From: Ciceribacter ferrooxidans
Lineage (GTDB): Bacteria > Pseudomonadota > Alphaproteobacteria > Rhizobiales > Rhizobiaceae
NCBI RefSeq assembly: GCF_004137355.1
Contig: NZ_SDVB01000238.1
Coordinates: forward strand, 558,001-622,000
Direction: 5' to 3'
DNA length: 64,000 nucleotides
Part shown: piece after piece, positions 9,384 to 17,913 of the stretch
How the letters are laid out: the number at the start of each line of letters is the position of its first letter
Position numbering within the stretch: the stretch's first letter is position 1
The notes under the pieces: model-generated
The model's database searches: none
What the model was told of the DNA's origin: nothing
Seen by the model: the letters and a program-made list of their open reading frames with translations, nothing else
Translations under genes and position numbers: made by a program

Positions 9384-10259
9384 GTGAGTGAAATCCGCCT
9401 CTACGTAAGCGTCACCGAAAAGGTGGCGAACGACATCCTCGAGCTGATGACCAATTTCTTCGGCGAGGAGGATTACGCGATCGCGACCACCGAGATCGAT
9501 GAGAAGAACGACGTCTGGGAAGCCTCGATCTATCTGATGGCCGACGAGGAGGCGGAGGTCCACGAACGCCTGCGTGAAATGCTCGCCGAAGATTTTTCGT
9601 CGCTCGAGATCGAGCGCGAAGTCATCCCCGACATCGACTGGATCGCCAAGTCGCTCGAGGGGCTGACGCCGGTTCGCGCCGGGCGCTTCCTCGTCCACGG
9701 CTCGCACGACCGCGACAAGGTCCAGGTGAACGACCTCGCCATCGAGATCGACGCCGGCCAGGCCTTCGGGACCGGCCATCACGGTACGACGGCGGGATGC
9801 CTCGAAATGATCGCCGACGTCACGCGGGCGGAGCGCCCCCGCAATGCGCTCGACCTCGGGACGGGAAGCGGCGTGCTGGCGATTGCGGTGCGCCGCCTGC
9901 TGCCGATCCCGGTGCTCGCAACCGACATCGATCCGATCGCCGTGCGCGTCGCGAAGGAAAACGCCCGCCGCAACGGCATTGTCTCAGGCATCGAATTCCG
10001 GGTCGCGCCCGGCTTTCATTCGACCGCGTTCGGCAAATATGGTCCGTTCGACCTGATCATCGCCAACATTCTCGCGCGGCCGCTGATGAAGATGGCGCCA
10101 CAGCTGGTCGCCAACCTTTCGGGCGGCGGTTCGGTCATCCTGTCGGGGATTCTCGCTAGCCAGCGGTGGAAGGTGATCGCCGCCTACAATAGCGCCGGGC
10201 TGAAGCACGTCCGCACGATCTGGCGCAACGGCTGGGTGACGATCCACCTGCGCGGCTGA
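9384..10259 (+). CDS. prmA: Ribosomal protein L11 methyltransferase
   Basis: A 291-residue SAM-dependent methyltransferase that trimethylates lysines and the N-terminus of ribosomal protein L11. Features: an N-terminal substrate-recognition domain of ~100 residues, DAGQAFGTGHHGTT (the PrmA signature), SAM motif I LDLGTGSGVLAIA, VLATDIDPIAV, and the catalytic-loop motif IIANILARPL. Length is normal for PrmA. The start is GTG at 9384 with AGGAAGG about 8 bases upstream. Single-gene unit bounded by hairpins at 9336 and 10334. Confidence 0.95.
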   Translation: MSEIRLYVSVTEKVANDILELMTNFFGEEDYAIATTEIDEKNDVWEASIYLMADEEAEVHERLREMLAEDFSSLEIEREVIPDIDWIAKSLEGLTPVRAGRFLVHGSHDRDKVQVNDLAIEIDAGQAFGTGHHGTTAGCLEMIADVTRAERPRNALDLGTGSGVLAIAVRRLLPIPVLATDIDPIAVRVAKENARRNGIVSGIEFRVAPGFHSTAFGKYGPFDLIIANILARPLMKMAPQLVANLSGGGSVILSGILASQRWKVIAAYNSAGLKHVRTIWRNGWVTIHLRG

Positions 10260-10333
10260 GGCGGGCGAGGGCAGAGGCTTGCTGCATTGCAGTATTGCTT
10301 CCGACGCATAGCTCAACGCAGGTCCGGAAATAC

Positions 10334-10363
10334 GAAAGGCGGCATCCGGAGATGCCGCCTTTC
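10334..10363. terminator. Bidirectional terminator between prmA and the DUF1127-like gene
   Basis: Perfect 13-base stem (GAAAGGCGGCATC and its complement) with a CGGA loop, lying 75 bases past prmA and 114 bases past the convergent small gene at 10477. Confidence 0.85.
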
Positions 10364-10476
10364 CGATCAGATCGACTGATCGATGCATGGGCTCGGGAGG
10401 AGGAGAAGCCCACGCGTGTCGCGTATTCCGGCGCCGGCGCAGACCTGGGAGGAGGAGGGGCCTGCGCGGCATTCGA

Positions 10477-10650
10477 TCAGAATACGGAGCTTGTCGCCCG
10501 CTTGCGGCGGAGTTCCGCGCGGCTGGTGCCAATGGATTCCAGCGTCTTGTCGTCCAGCGACAGCAGGGCATCGTTGACATAACGGCTGACCTGACGCTCA
10601 CGCGCTTCGATCACGCGCTGATACGCCCTGCGGAGGAAAGAGCTTGCCAT
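10477..10650 (-). CDS. DUF1127-like small basic protein (57 aa)
   Basis: Reading the minus strand from ATG at 10650 gives 57 residues: MASSFLRRAYQRVIEARERQ, then VSRYVNDALLSLDDKTLESI, then GTSRAELRRKRATSSVF. This is the pattern of the small arginine-rich DUF1127 (YjiS-like) proteins common in rhizobia: an N-terminal amphipathic helix, RQV(S/N)RYVNxALLSLDDxTL, then a helix ending in basic residues. Such proteins have been linked in Agrobacterium to phosphate and carbon metabolism and RNA turnover. AAAGGAAC lies six bases before the ATG, a good ribosome site. The gene has its own promoter and terminator. Confidence 0.8.
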   Translation of the reverse strand: MASSFLRRAYQRVIEARERQVSRYVNDALLSLDDKTLESIGTSRAELRRKRATSSVF

Positions 10651-10669
10651 CTTCGTGTTCCTTTCGTGC

Positions 10670-10706
10670 CGGGCGGTGATCCCGCCCGTTCGATGAGTTG
10701 AATATA
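10670..10706 (-). promoter_or_regulatory. Promoter and leader hairpin of the DUF1127-like gene
   Basis: On the minus strand a TATATT -10 element lies at 10706-10701. About a dozen bases downstream is a perfect 7-base hairpin (CGGGCGG-GATCA-CCGCCCG, 10688-10670), ending about 10 bases before the AAAGGA ribosome site. The hairpin could stabilise the leader or affect ribosome loading. The -35 region is poor. The 10651-10941 gap also carries the promoter of the divergent aminopeptidase gene. Confidence 0.45.
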
Positions 10707-10941
10707 GCGACTCCGGCGCGGCGCGGGAGAGGGGAATACCTCATGGGTGTTATGCGCTATGTGCATGGATGGCTGGCTGCTTGGGCACTGCTCCTGTTGT
10801 TCTGAACAAAAAGGAGGCAGGCTGCCGTCGATGTCGGCTGATGTTGCCTTTTCTCCGCGTACGCCGATCGGAGAAAACGTGATGAACCGGGCTCGGCTCT
10901 TGCTATAAGGCAAATCAGTCATCAGTCAGAGCGAGTCCGCC

Positions 10942-12777
10942 ATGTTCCAGTCCTTCGAGGTGAAGTCCACTCCACAGTTCGGTCGCGCGCGCGTCGAGGC
11001 GCTGCGGGCGCGGTTCACCGAACTCGGCATCGACGGTTTCCTGGTGCCGCGGGCCGACGAGTATCAGGGCGAGTATGTTCCTGAATCAGCCGAGCGGCTC
11101 GCCTGGCTCACGGGGTTTACCGGCTCGGCGGGGCAGGTTCTCGTCACCATGGCGGAGGCGATCGTCTTCGTCGACGGCCGCTATGTGACGCAGCTTGCCG
11201 AACAGGTCGATCCTTCCGTCTTCAAGGGCGGGGATCTCGTCGGCGAGCCGCCGCACAAGTGGATCGTGGCCCACGCGCCGAAGGGATTCCGCCTCGGCAT
11301 CGATCCGTGGCTGCACACCGGCGCGGAAGTCCGGCGGCTGGAGAAGGCACTCGCGGCGAAAGACGGCGCGCTGGTGCTGCTCAGGGAGAACCCGCTGGAT
11401 GCGTTCTGGACCGACCGGCCGGCCGAACCGCTCGGCGCCGTCTCGATCCAGTCGCAGTCCTATTCCGGTGTTCCGGCCGAAGAGAAGATCGCCCGCATCG
11501 CCCGGGAACTCGGCGAGAAGGACCTCTCCGCCGTCCTCGTCACCGATCCCTCGTCGGCCGCGTGGATCTTCAATATCCGCGGCGGCGACGTGCCGCATAC
11601 GCCGCATCCGCTGGCGCGCGCGATCATCGAGGCGAACGGGCATGCCGTGCTCTTCCTCGACAAGCGCAAGACCGGGATCGAGGCGGAGACCTATCTCGCC
11701 GGGCTCTGCACGCAGGTGGAGCCGCTGGAACTTTCGCCGCGGCTCCAGGCGCTCGCCGCCTCCGGTGCGCGCATTCTCGTCGATCCCGACCTGACGCCGT
11801 TCGCCCTTTCCGAGTTGATCCGCGATCACGGCGGCACGGTGGTCGAGGGCAACGATCCGGCGAAGATCCCGCGGGCGGTCAAGAACACCGTCGAACTCAA
11901 CGGCTCGGCCGTCGCCCATGTGCAGGACGGCGTCGCTGTCGTCGAGTTCCTCTCGTGGTTCGACCGCCAGCGGCCGGGCACGGTGACGGAGATCGGCGCG
12001 ATCCAGGCGCTCGAAGAGGCCCGCCGGCGCGTCGGCGAGCGGATGCAGAACCCGCTCAAGGACATTTCCTTCGACACGATTTCCGGCACCGGCGAGCATG
12101 CGGCGATCATGCATTACCGGGTGACGACCGAGACCGACCGGACGATCGATTCCGGCGAGCTTTTCCTCATCGATTCCGGTGCGCAATACGTGAACGGCAC
12201 GACCGACATCACCCGCACGGTCGCCGTCGGGCCGGTGTCGGACGAGAAGAAGCGCTTCTTCACGCTGGCGCTCAAGGGCATGATTGCGATCAGCACCGCA
12301 CGGTTCCCGAAGGGGACACGCGGCTGCGACCTCGATCCCCTTGCGCGCATCGCGCTCTGGAAGGCGGGGGCGGATTTCGCCCACGGGACCGGCCACGGCG
12401 TCGGCTCCTATCTCTCCGTCCACGAGGGGCCGCAGCGTATTTCGAGGCTTTCGACCCAGGAGCTGCTGCCGGGCATGATCCTGTCCAACGAGCCGGGATA
12501 CTACCGCCCCGGCGCCTTCGGCATCCGCATCGAAAATCTCGTCTATGTGCGGGAGGCCGAGCCGGTCGAGGGCGGCGACATGCCGATGCTCGGCTTCGAG
12601 ACGCTGACCTATGTGCCGATCGACAAGTACCTCGTCGTCACCGACCTCCTGACGGGGGAGGAGCTCGACTGGCTCGACGCCTATCATCGCCGCACACGCG
12701 AGGAGTTGATGCCGCTCATCCCGGATGACGAGACGCGGGCCTGGCTCGAGCGGGTGACCGAGCCGTTCAGCCGATGA
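10942..12777 (+). CDS. M24 family Xaa-Pro aminopeptidase
   Basis: A 611-residue metallopeptidase of the eukaryotic-type aminopeptidase P (XPNPEP1-like) family: two creatinase N-terminal domains (residues ~14-300) and a C-terminal pita-bread catalytic domain. Metal ligands are visible: LIDSGAQYVNGTTDITRT (two Asp), GTGHGVGSYLSVHEGP (His), LSNEPGYY (Glu) and GIRIENLVYV (Glu). It removes N-terminal residues preceding proline in the cytosol. It begins MFQSFEVKSTPQFGRARVEALR. Its 3' end overlaps the convergent azlD gene by 11 bases, so both coding ends share DNA. Confidence 0.93.
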   Translation: MFQSFEVKSTPQFGRARVEALRARFTELGIDGFLVPRADEYQGEYVPESAERLAWLTGFTGSAGQVLVTMAEAIVFVDGRYVTQLAEQVDPSVFKGGDLVGEPPHKWIVAHAPKGFRLGIDPWLHTGAEVRRLEKALAAKDGALVLLRENPLDAFWTDRPAEPLGAVSIQSQSYSGVPAEEKIARIARELGEKDLSAVLVTDPSSAAWIFNIRGGDVPHTPHPLARAIIEANGHAVLFLDKRKTGIEAETYLAGLCTQVEPLELSPRLQALAASGARILVDPDLTPFALSELIRDHGGTVVEGNDPAKIPRAVKNTVELNGSAVAHVQDGVAVVEFLSWFDRQRPGTVTEIGAIQALEEARRRVGERMQNPLKDISFDTISGTGEHAAIMHYRVTTETDRTIDSGELFLIDSGAQYVNGTTDITRTVAVGPVSDEKKRFFTLALKGMIAISTARFPKGTRGCDLDPLARIALWKAGADFAHGTGHGVGSYLSVHEGPQRISRLSTQELLPGMILSNEPGYYRPGAFGIRIENLVYVREAEPVEGGDMPMLGFETLTYVPIDKYLVVTDLLTGEELDWLDAYHRRTREELMPLIPDDETRAWLERVTEPFSR

Positions 12778-13078
12778 AATAGCGCATCGCCATCACCGCG
12801 ATCCATCCGGAAACGAGGAGCGGGATGGCGGAGAACCGCAGGCCGACGGCAAGGGCGACCGCCATGGCGACCTTGACGTCGGTGCCGCCGGTGAAGAAGG
12901 CGGGCGCGACGAGCGTCGTCAGCACGGCGGCCGGAACGGCGCTCAACGCCGCTTCGAGGCGCGGCGGTACTGTCTTCAGTCGCGCGATCAGCAGATAGCC
13001 GCCGATCCGGGTGAGGTAGGTCGCGACCGCCGCGGCGACGATCAGGAGCGTCATGTAGGGGGTGAGGAACTCACTCAT
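12767..13078 (-). CDS. azlD: AzlD family branched-chain amino acid exporter subunit
   Basis: A 103-residue protein with four hydrophobic segments (TLLIVAAAVATYLTRIGGYLL, LSAVPAAVLTTLVAPAFF, VAMAVALAVGLRF, IPLLVSGWIAVMAMRYF). This is the AzlD family, the small partner of AzlC in branched-chain amino acid (or azaleucine) export. Its ATG overlaps the azlC stop in an ATGA, implying translational coupling. The 3' end overlaps the convergent aminopeptidase gene by 11 bases. Confidence 0.9.
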   Translation of the reverse strand: MSEFLTPYMTLLIVAAAVATYLTRIGGYLLIARLKTVPPRLEAALSAVPAAVLTTLVAPAFFTGGTDVKVAMAVALAVGLRFSAIPLLVSGWIAVMAMRYFIG

Positions 13079-13794
13079 TCGCCGGCCTCCGCGCCGGCCG
13101 GTGTCGGCAGCGGCGCAGCAGCTTTCGGCGGCAGCAGTGCCGCGAGCGCCACGCCGGCGAATGCACCGATGCTGACGTGCCAGGGAGTGCCGACCATGCG
13201 GTAGGCAACGATGGAGACGGCGGCACTGACGGCGACCACCGACAGGAAGTTCGCCCGGCGGCGGAAGCCGAGGACGAGCCCCATGAAATAGATCGGCAGC
13301 AGCACGTCGATGCCGATCGCCGCCGGATCGCCGATCATGCTGCCGAAGAAGGCACCGACCGCGGTCGTCGCCACCCAGCCGACGTAGATCGTCGCGGCGA
13401 AACCGAAATACCATGCGAAGGAGACGGACCGGCCGGTCTCACCACGCGTCAGCGTTTCGGCGAACTGCGGATCGGTGAGCAGGAAGAAGGAGAGCGCCTT
13501 CTGGAGTAGCGAGAAATGCCGGATGAAGGGCGCGATCGCCGCCGAATAGAGGATGTGGCGGAAGTTGACAGCGAAGATCGACAGCACGATCACCCACATC
13601 GGCACGTCGTGGCCGAAGAGCTCGATGCCGACGAGCTGGCTCGCGCCGGCAAAGACGATGGCGCTCATGAGCGTCGCTTCCGCGACCGTCTGCCCGTTGG
13701 CGACGGCGACTGCGCCGTAGAGCGCGGCGAAGGGTATGGTCGAGATCAGGATCGGCGTACTGCCGCGCAGTCCGTCGAAAAGGTCGGATTTCAT
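13075..13794 (-). CDS. azlC: AzlC family branched-chain amino acid exporter subunit
   Basis: A 239-residue polytopic inner-membrane protein of the AzlC family. Diagnostic stretches: the N-terminal PILISTIPFAALYGAVAVANG, the ASQLVGIELFG region, NFRHILYSAAIAPFIRH and FFLLTDPQFAE. It forms the transport core with AzlD, encoded directly downstream. The start at 13794 is chosen because family homology begins there; the frame is open upstream to 13953 but overlaps the divergent promoter region. Confidence 0.92.
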   Translation of the reverse strand: MKSDLFDGLRGSTPILISTIPFAALYGAVAVANGQTVAEATLMSAIVFAGASQLVGIELFGHDVPMWVIVLSIFAVNFRHILYSAAIAPFIRHFSLLQKALSFFLLTDPQFAETLTRGETGRSVSFAWYFGFAATIYVGWVATTAVGAFFGSMIGDPAAIGIDVLLPIYFMGLVLGFRRRANFLSVVAVSAAVSIVAYRMVGTPWHVSIGAFAGVALAALLPPKAAAPLPTPAGAEAGE

Positions 13795-13930
13795 GGAAGG
13801 CTTCCTTTTGCGGAAGAGATAGAGGCGAGGCGCCCGTCGGACAATTGAATTTGCCTGATGGATCGATTGATTCGCCTTACTTGTCGTGGCACGCTCCGGT
13901 GGTAGCGATCCTCGCCGAAGGAGCAGGCGG

Positions 13931-14179
13931 ATGCCGAAACTGGATTTCTCCAACGACGATCAGGCGGCGATCGTCGCGCGGGTGAGGGACTACTTCCTCT
14001 CCGAATTCGACCTGGACGTCGGGCGGTTCGAGGCCGAGGCGATCCTGGTCTTCTTCGCCAAGGAGATCGGCGCGCATTTCTACAATCGCGGCCTTTACGA
14101 TGCGCAGTCGGTGATCGTGAACCAGGTGGACGTCATCAACGACGCGATCTACCAGCTCGAAAAGGCGCCCGGCGACTGA
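13931..14179 (+). CDS. DUF2164 domain protein
   Basis: An 82-residue cytosolic protein of the DUF2164 family, matched by the pattern KLDFSNDDQAAIVARVRDYF, then FDLDVGRFEAEAILVFF and GAHFYNRGLYDAQ. The function is unknown. GGAGCAGGCGG lies directly before the ATG. It is divergent from azlC and convergent with panB, so it is probably a single-gene unit. Confidence 0.85.
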   Translation: MPKLDFSNDDQAAIVARVRDYFLSEFDLDVGRFEAEAILVFFAKEIGAHFYNRGLYDAQSVIVNQVDVINDAIYQLEKAPGD

Positions 14180-14209
14180 AGGGCGCCGGGCCGGATTGTG
14201 TGTCCTGCC

Positions 14210-15037
14210 CTACTTCTTCGGACGGACCTGAAAGGTATGTTCGGGGCCCGGAAATGTCCGCGCCCGGACCTCCGTCGCATAGTCCTCGGCCGCCCTGGAG
14301 ATGACGTCGGCCAGTTCAGCGAAGTGCTTGACGAAACGCGGCCTGAAATCGTTGAACAGGCCGAGCATGTCGTCCGACACGAGCACCTGGCCATCACAGG
14401 CGGGCGAGGCGCCGATGCCGATCGTCGCAGCCGACACTGCGCCTGTGATCTCCCGGGCGAGCGGCTCGACCGTTCCCTCGATCACCATGGCGAATGCGCC
14501 GGCTTCGTCGATGGCGCGGGCATCCCTGCGGATCTTGTCGGCTTCCTTGTCGGTGTGGCCCTTGGAGCGGTAGCCGCCCGAGGTGTTGACCTGCTGCGGC
14601 ATCAGCCCGACATGGCCGAAGACCGGCACGCCGCGGGACACGAGGAAGGCGACGGTTTCCGCCATTTCCTCGCCGCCTTCGAGCTTGACGCCGTCGCAAC
14701 CGGTTTCCTTCATGATGCGGGCGGCGGTGCGGAAGGCCTGTTCCTTCGATTCCTGATAGGAACCGAAGGGCAGGTCGACGATGACGCAGGCGCGGCTGAC
14801 GCCCCGCATAACGGCCTGGCCATGGGCGATCATCATCTCGACGGTGACGCCGACCGTGGTGTCGAGACCGTAGAGCACCATGCCGAGGCTGTCGCCGACG
14901 AGCAGCAGGTCGCAATGCGGGTCGAACAGGCGTGCCATCGGCGTCGTGTAGGCGGTGAGAGAAACGACGGGACGCTCACCCTTGAGTGCCGTGATGTCAT
15001 TCGGGGTCAGCCGCTTCTGGCGGGGCGGGGTGCTCAT
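14210..15037 (-). CDS. panB: 3-methyl-2-oxobutanoate hydroxymethyltransferase
   Basis: A 275-residue PanB, first committed enzyme of pantothenate (vitamin B5 / coenzyme A) synthesis: alpha-ketoisovalerate plus methylene-tetrahydrofolate to ketopantoate. Characteristic stretches: [34 protein letters not shown] (metal-binding Asp), [23 protein letters not shown] and AFAMVIEG with the catalytic Glu. One base separates its ATG from the panC stop, so the two are coupled in one operon with panC first. Confidence 0.97.
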   Translation of the reverse strand: MSTPPRQKRLTPNDITALKGERPVVSLTAYTTPMARLFDPHCDLLLVGDSLGMVLYGLDTTVGVTVEMMIAHGQAVMRGVSRACVIVDLPFGSYQESKEQAFRTAARIMKETGCDGVKLEGGEEMAETVAFLVSRGVPVFGHVGLMPQQVNTSGGYRSKGHTDKEADKIRRDARAIDEAGAFAMVIEGTVEPLAREITGAVSAATIGIGASPACDGQVLVSDDMLGLFNDFRPRFVKHFAELADVISRAAEDYATEVRARTFPGPEHTFQVRPKK

Positions 15038-15038
15038 G

Positions 15039-15911
15039 TCAGGCGGCCTCCATGCCGTTTTCGGGTGCGATGTCGATCACGCGGTTGTCGAGCAGCTTTG
15101 TCCTGCCGATGCGGATATAGAGCAGGATGAGCGCTGCGTCCTCGATGGTTTCGAGCGGTGCCAGTGTGTCCGGGTGGCGCACGGCGACAATCTCCGGCGT
15201 CGCGAGCGGCTCGCCGCGGACGAAGGCGTCGAGTTTCTCTTCGAGCTCGGCAGGATCGCGCAGACCGTCATCGATCAGGCGCCCGGCTTCGTCGAGGGTG
15301 CGCGGCACGATCACGGCCGCACGGCGCTCCTCCGCCGAGAGATAGACGTTGCGCGACGAGCAGGCGAGGCCGTCCGCCTCGCGCACGGTCGGGACCGGAA
15401 CGATCCGCACCGGCTGTGCGAGGTCCTCGACCATGCGGCGGATGATCGCCACCTGCTGGTAGTCCTTCTCGCCGAAATAGGCGGTGTCCGGCTGAACGAT
15501 GTTGAAGAGCTTGGTGACGACAGTCGCGACGCCGGCGAAGTGGCCGGGTCGGGCCGCGCCTTCGAGTTCGCTTCCGAGTTTCGGCACGTCGACCACCGTT
15601 TCCATCGGACGCGGATACATGTCCGCGACGGCCGGAGCGAAGAGGAAATCGACGCCGGCGGCTTCGAGCATCGCGCTGTCGCGCGCGAGATCGCGGGGAT
15701 ACTTGTCGAGGTCCTCGTTGGCGCCGAACTGCAGCGGATTGACGAAGATGGAGACCACCGTCACGTCGTTCCCGGCCCTGGAATTTGCCACGAGCGTCAT
15801 ATGCCCGTCATGGAGATAGCCCATGGTCGGCACGAAGCCGACCGTCTTCCCCGCCCTTCTGAGCGGTGCGAGGCGCAGGCGCAACTCCTCGATGGTGCTG
15901 ACCGTTTCCAT
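15039..15911 (-). CDS. panC: Pantoate--beta-alanine ligase
   Basis: A 290-residue PanC that joins pantoate and beta-alanine using ATP. Visible motifs: [17 protein letters not shown] (HxGH nucleotide-binding motif), [30 protein letters not shown] and SSRNVYLS (KMSKS-like loop). The ATG at 15911 is preferred over the upstream in-frame opening because it gives the normal N-terminus ([10 protein letters not shown]). First gene of the panC-panB operon; the 87-base gap to the nicotinamidase gene upstream may hold its promoter. Confidence 0.97.
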   Translation of the reverse strand: METVSTIEELRLRLAPLRRAGKTVGFVPTMGYLHDGHMTLVANSRAGNDVTVVSIFVNPLQFGANEDLDKYPRDLARDSAMLEAAGVDFLFAPAVADMYPRPMETVVDVPKLGSELEGAARPGHFAGVATVVTKLFNIVQPDTAYFGEKDYQQVAIIRRMVEDLAQPVRIVPVPTVREADGLACSSRNVYLSAEERRAAVIVPRTLDEAGRLIDDGLRDPAELEEKLDAFVRGEPLATPEIVAVRHPDTLAPLETIEDAALILLYIRIGRTKLLDNRVIDIAPENGMEAA

Positions 15912-15998
15912 CCGGCCTCCTCCTTTTCGCACTTGCGAAGGCTCACTAGCGCGCGCGTGAAAAAAAGGCAATTGATGAAATCGGGGGCAGGCCTTCGG

Positions 15999-16625
15999 CT
16001 AAGGGAGTATGTCGGCGCTGCGGACGATCTCGACGCCCTTTTCCCGCATCTCGGCGATCGCCGTCTTGACGCCTTCCGGGTCGATGCCGCGGCTCGCATC
16101 CTCGATGAAGCGGACCTTCACGCCGGGCAGCATTTCCACGGCATCGATTGCCGAGAACTTCACGCAATAGTCGGTCGCAAGGCCGCAGATGTCGACCTCG
16201 CTGACGCCCTTTGCCTTCAGATAGTCCGTAAGCCCGGTAAGCGCCGCACGGTCGTTGTCGCGGAAGGCGGAATAGCTGTCGACGGCCGGGTTCTGACCCT
16301 TGCGCTGCACATGGTCAATGTGGCTCACGTCGAGGTCCGGATGGAAGGCGGCGTCTTCAGTTCCCTGCACGCAATGGTCCGGCCAGAGCATCTGCGGCTT
16401 GCCGGAGAGTTCGCCCATCTTGAAGGGCGTTTTGCCCGGATGGGAGGAAGCAAAACTGCCGTGGCCCGGCGGATGCCAGTCCTGCGAGGCGACCACGAGG
16501 TCGTATTTGCCGCTCGCCATCAGGGCGTTGGCGACCGGAACGACCTCGTCGCCGCCGGCGACCGGCAGGTTTCCGCCGGGGCAGAAACCGTTCTGGATGT
16601 CGATCAGCAGCAGGGCTCGGGTCAT
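15999..16625 (-). CDS. pncA: Nicotinamidase/pyrazinamidase
   Basis: A 208-residue isochorismatase-fold hydrolase that converts nicotinamide to nicotinate for NAD salvage. The catalytic triad is readable: Asp in LLIDIQNGFCPGG, Lys in QRKGQNPAVDSYSAF, Cys in CGLATDYCVKFSA; metal-binding residues occur in SQDWHPPGHGSFASSH. Length matches PncA. ATG 16625 is chosen because TRALLLIDIQ is the normal start of the fold. It sits upstream of panC on the same strand, and so may be cotranscribed with panCB, grouping cofactor genes. Confidence 0.95.
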   Translation of the reverse strand: MTRALLLIDIQNGFCPGGNLPVAGGDEVVPVANALMASGKYDLVVASQDWHPPGHGSFASSHPGKTPFKMGELSGKPQMLWPDHCVQGTEDAAFHPDLDVSHIDHVQRKGQNPAVDSYSAFRDNDRAALTGLTDYLKAKGVSEVDICGLATDYCVKFSAIDAVEMLPGVKVRFIEDASRGIDPEGVKTAIAEMREKGVEIVRSADILP

Positions 16626-16815
16626 CGTGGTTCCTCGGTTCGCGTTCACTAGGCAGGATGGCAACCGCTCTTTGCCGGATCAAGGGCAAAAGCACTCCCA
16701 CTGCGGTTCGGAGCGGATAAATACCTGATGCATAAAGATGATCCCGCTTCTCTTGCACGGCGGACCGGTGGCGCTATTCTTCCGCTGGTTGAGGACGGGT
16801 GAGGAGACAGTGCAC

Positions 16816-17901
16816 ATGCCGACACGGAGATTGCACCGGAAGGCACCGTCTTTGACTGCGGTCACCTTTGCCTTCGTGGCGGCGAGCGCGGTCGTGGTCG
16901 GCCTCATGCTGTTCTTCCTGATGCGCGAGCGGCTCCAGACCTACGGGCGTGACACCATGGCGACGGCGATTGGCGTCCGCGCCGCCGGTGTCCAGACCGC
17001 GCTTGAACATCTCCTCTACGATGAATGGTCGCGTCTCAAGGCGCTGGCGCGGGAGGTTGGGGCCGACGACCCTCAAACGATCCGGACGAAGCTGCAGACA
17101 CTGGTCGGCGAGGGAGATGGGCTCTCCTGGGCCGGTTATGCGGGGATCGACGGGGCGATTCAGGCGTCCTACGCGGACGCCATGCTCGGGGAAAGCGTTT
17201 CCGTGACCTCATGGTTCCAGACGGGTCTGAGAAAGCCGACTGCCGAGGATGTTCGCGAAACTGTGTCACCGGCGTCAGGGCAGGGTCGCTCGCAGCCCTC
17301 CGTGATCTTCGCAGCGCCGGTGCGCAATGCAGACGGTCAGGTCCGCGGGGTACTCGCTGCCCGTCTCGACCTGTCCTCTGCCACGATCCTGCTGCGCGAC
17401 ATGGCGAGGGCACTCAATATCGATCTCGTGCTCATCGATTCTGCGGGTGTCGTGCTTATGCAGACACGCGGGCGGGCCGAAGACGCGCCGGACCTGCCGA
17501 GCCTTCAGGCGGCCCGGGCGGGGGCATCGATCGTCAGCCTCGAACGCTGGCCCGACGGCAGGTCGTATTTCAGCGCCGTGGTGCCGGAGATAGCCTATCG
17601 TGACCTACCCGCACTCGGATGGAGCCTCGTCGCACGCGTTCCGGCCGATCTGGCGGTAGCGCCGGCGGAGCAAGTATCACGCGGCATGATCTTCTATCTC
17701 GCGAGCTTCGGGCTGATGTTGCTGCTGCTGACGATGATCTTCGTGGAATCCTTCATCCGTCCGTTCGGCTTGCTGGCGCGGACCGCGAGCAAGATCGCCG
17801 ACGGTGCCGAGGTCTATCCGCCGGACACCAATCGCACGCGCGAACTGCAGATGATCACGGCGGCGATCGTGCGTCTCCAGACGCGGCTTCACCGGCATTG
17901 A
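16816..17901 (+). CDS. Cache-domain membrane protein without an output domain
   Basis: A 361-residue membrane protein: basic N-terminus, transmembrane segment at ~13-35 (AVTFAFVAASAVVVGLMLFFL), a periplasmic region of ~260 residues with double-Cache-like features (SVTSWFQTGLRKP, SQPSVIFAAPVRNADGQVRGVLAARLDL, LVLIDSAGVVLMQTRG, GWSLVARVP), a second segment near 300-322, and only a ~40-residue HAMP-like stub (RPFGLLARTASKIADGAE). No kinase, GGDEF, methyl-accepting or other output domain follows. GTG at 16810 is an alternative start. It converges on bgsA with a 12-base gap. It may sense a ligand and act on a partner by protein contact; that is inference. Confidence 0.65.
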   Translation: MPTRRLHRKAPSLTAVTFAFVAASAVVVGLMLFFLMRERLQTYGRDTMATAIGVRAAGVQTALEHLLYDEWSRLKALAREVGADDPQTIRTKLQTLVGEGDGLSWAGYAGIDGAIQASYADAMLGESVSVTSWFQTGLRKPTAEDVRETVSPASGQGRSQPSVIFAAPVRNADGQVRGVLAARLDLSSATILLRDMARALNIDLVLIDSAGVVLMQTRGRAEDAPDLPSLQAARAGASIVSLERWPDGRSYFSAVVPEIAYRDLPALGWSLVARVPADLAVAPAEQVSRGMIFYLASFGLMLLLLTMIFVESFIRPFGLLARTASKIADGAEVYPPDTNRTRELQMITAAIVRLQTRLHRH

Positions 17902-17913
17902 ACCCGAGACGTT

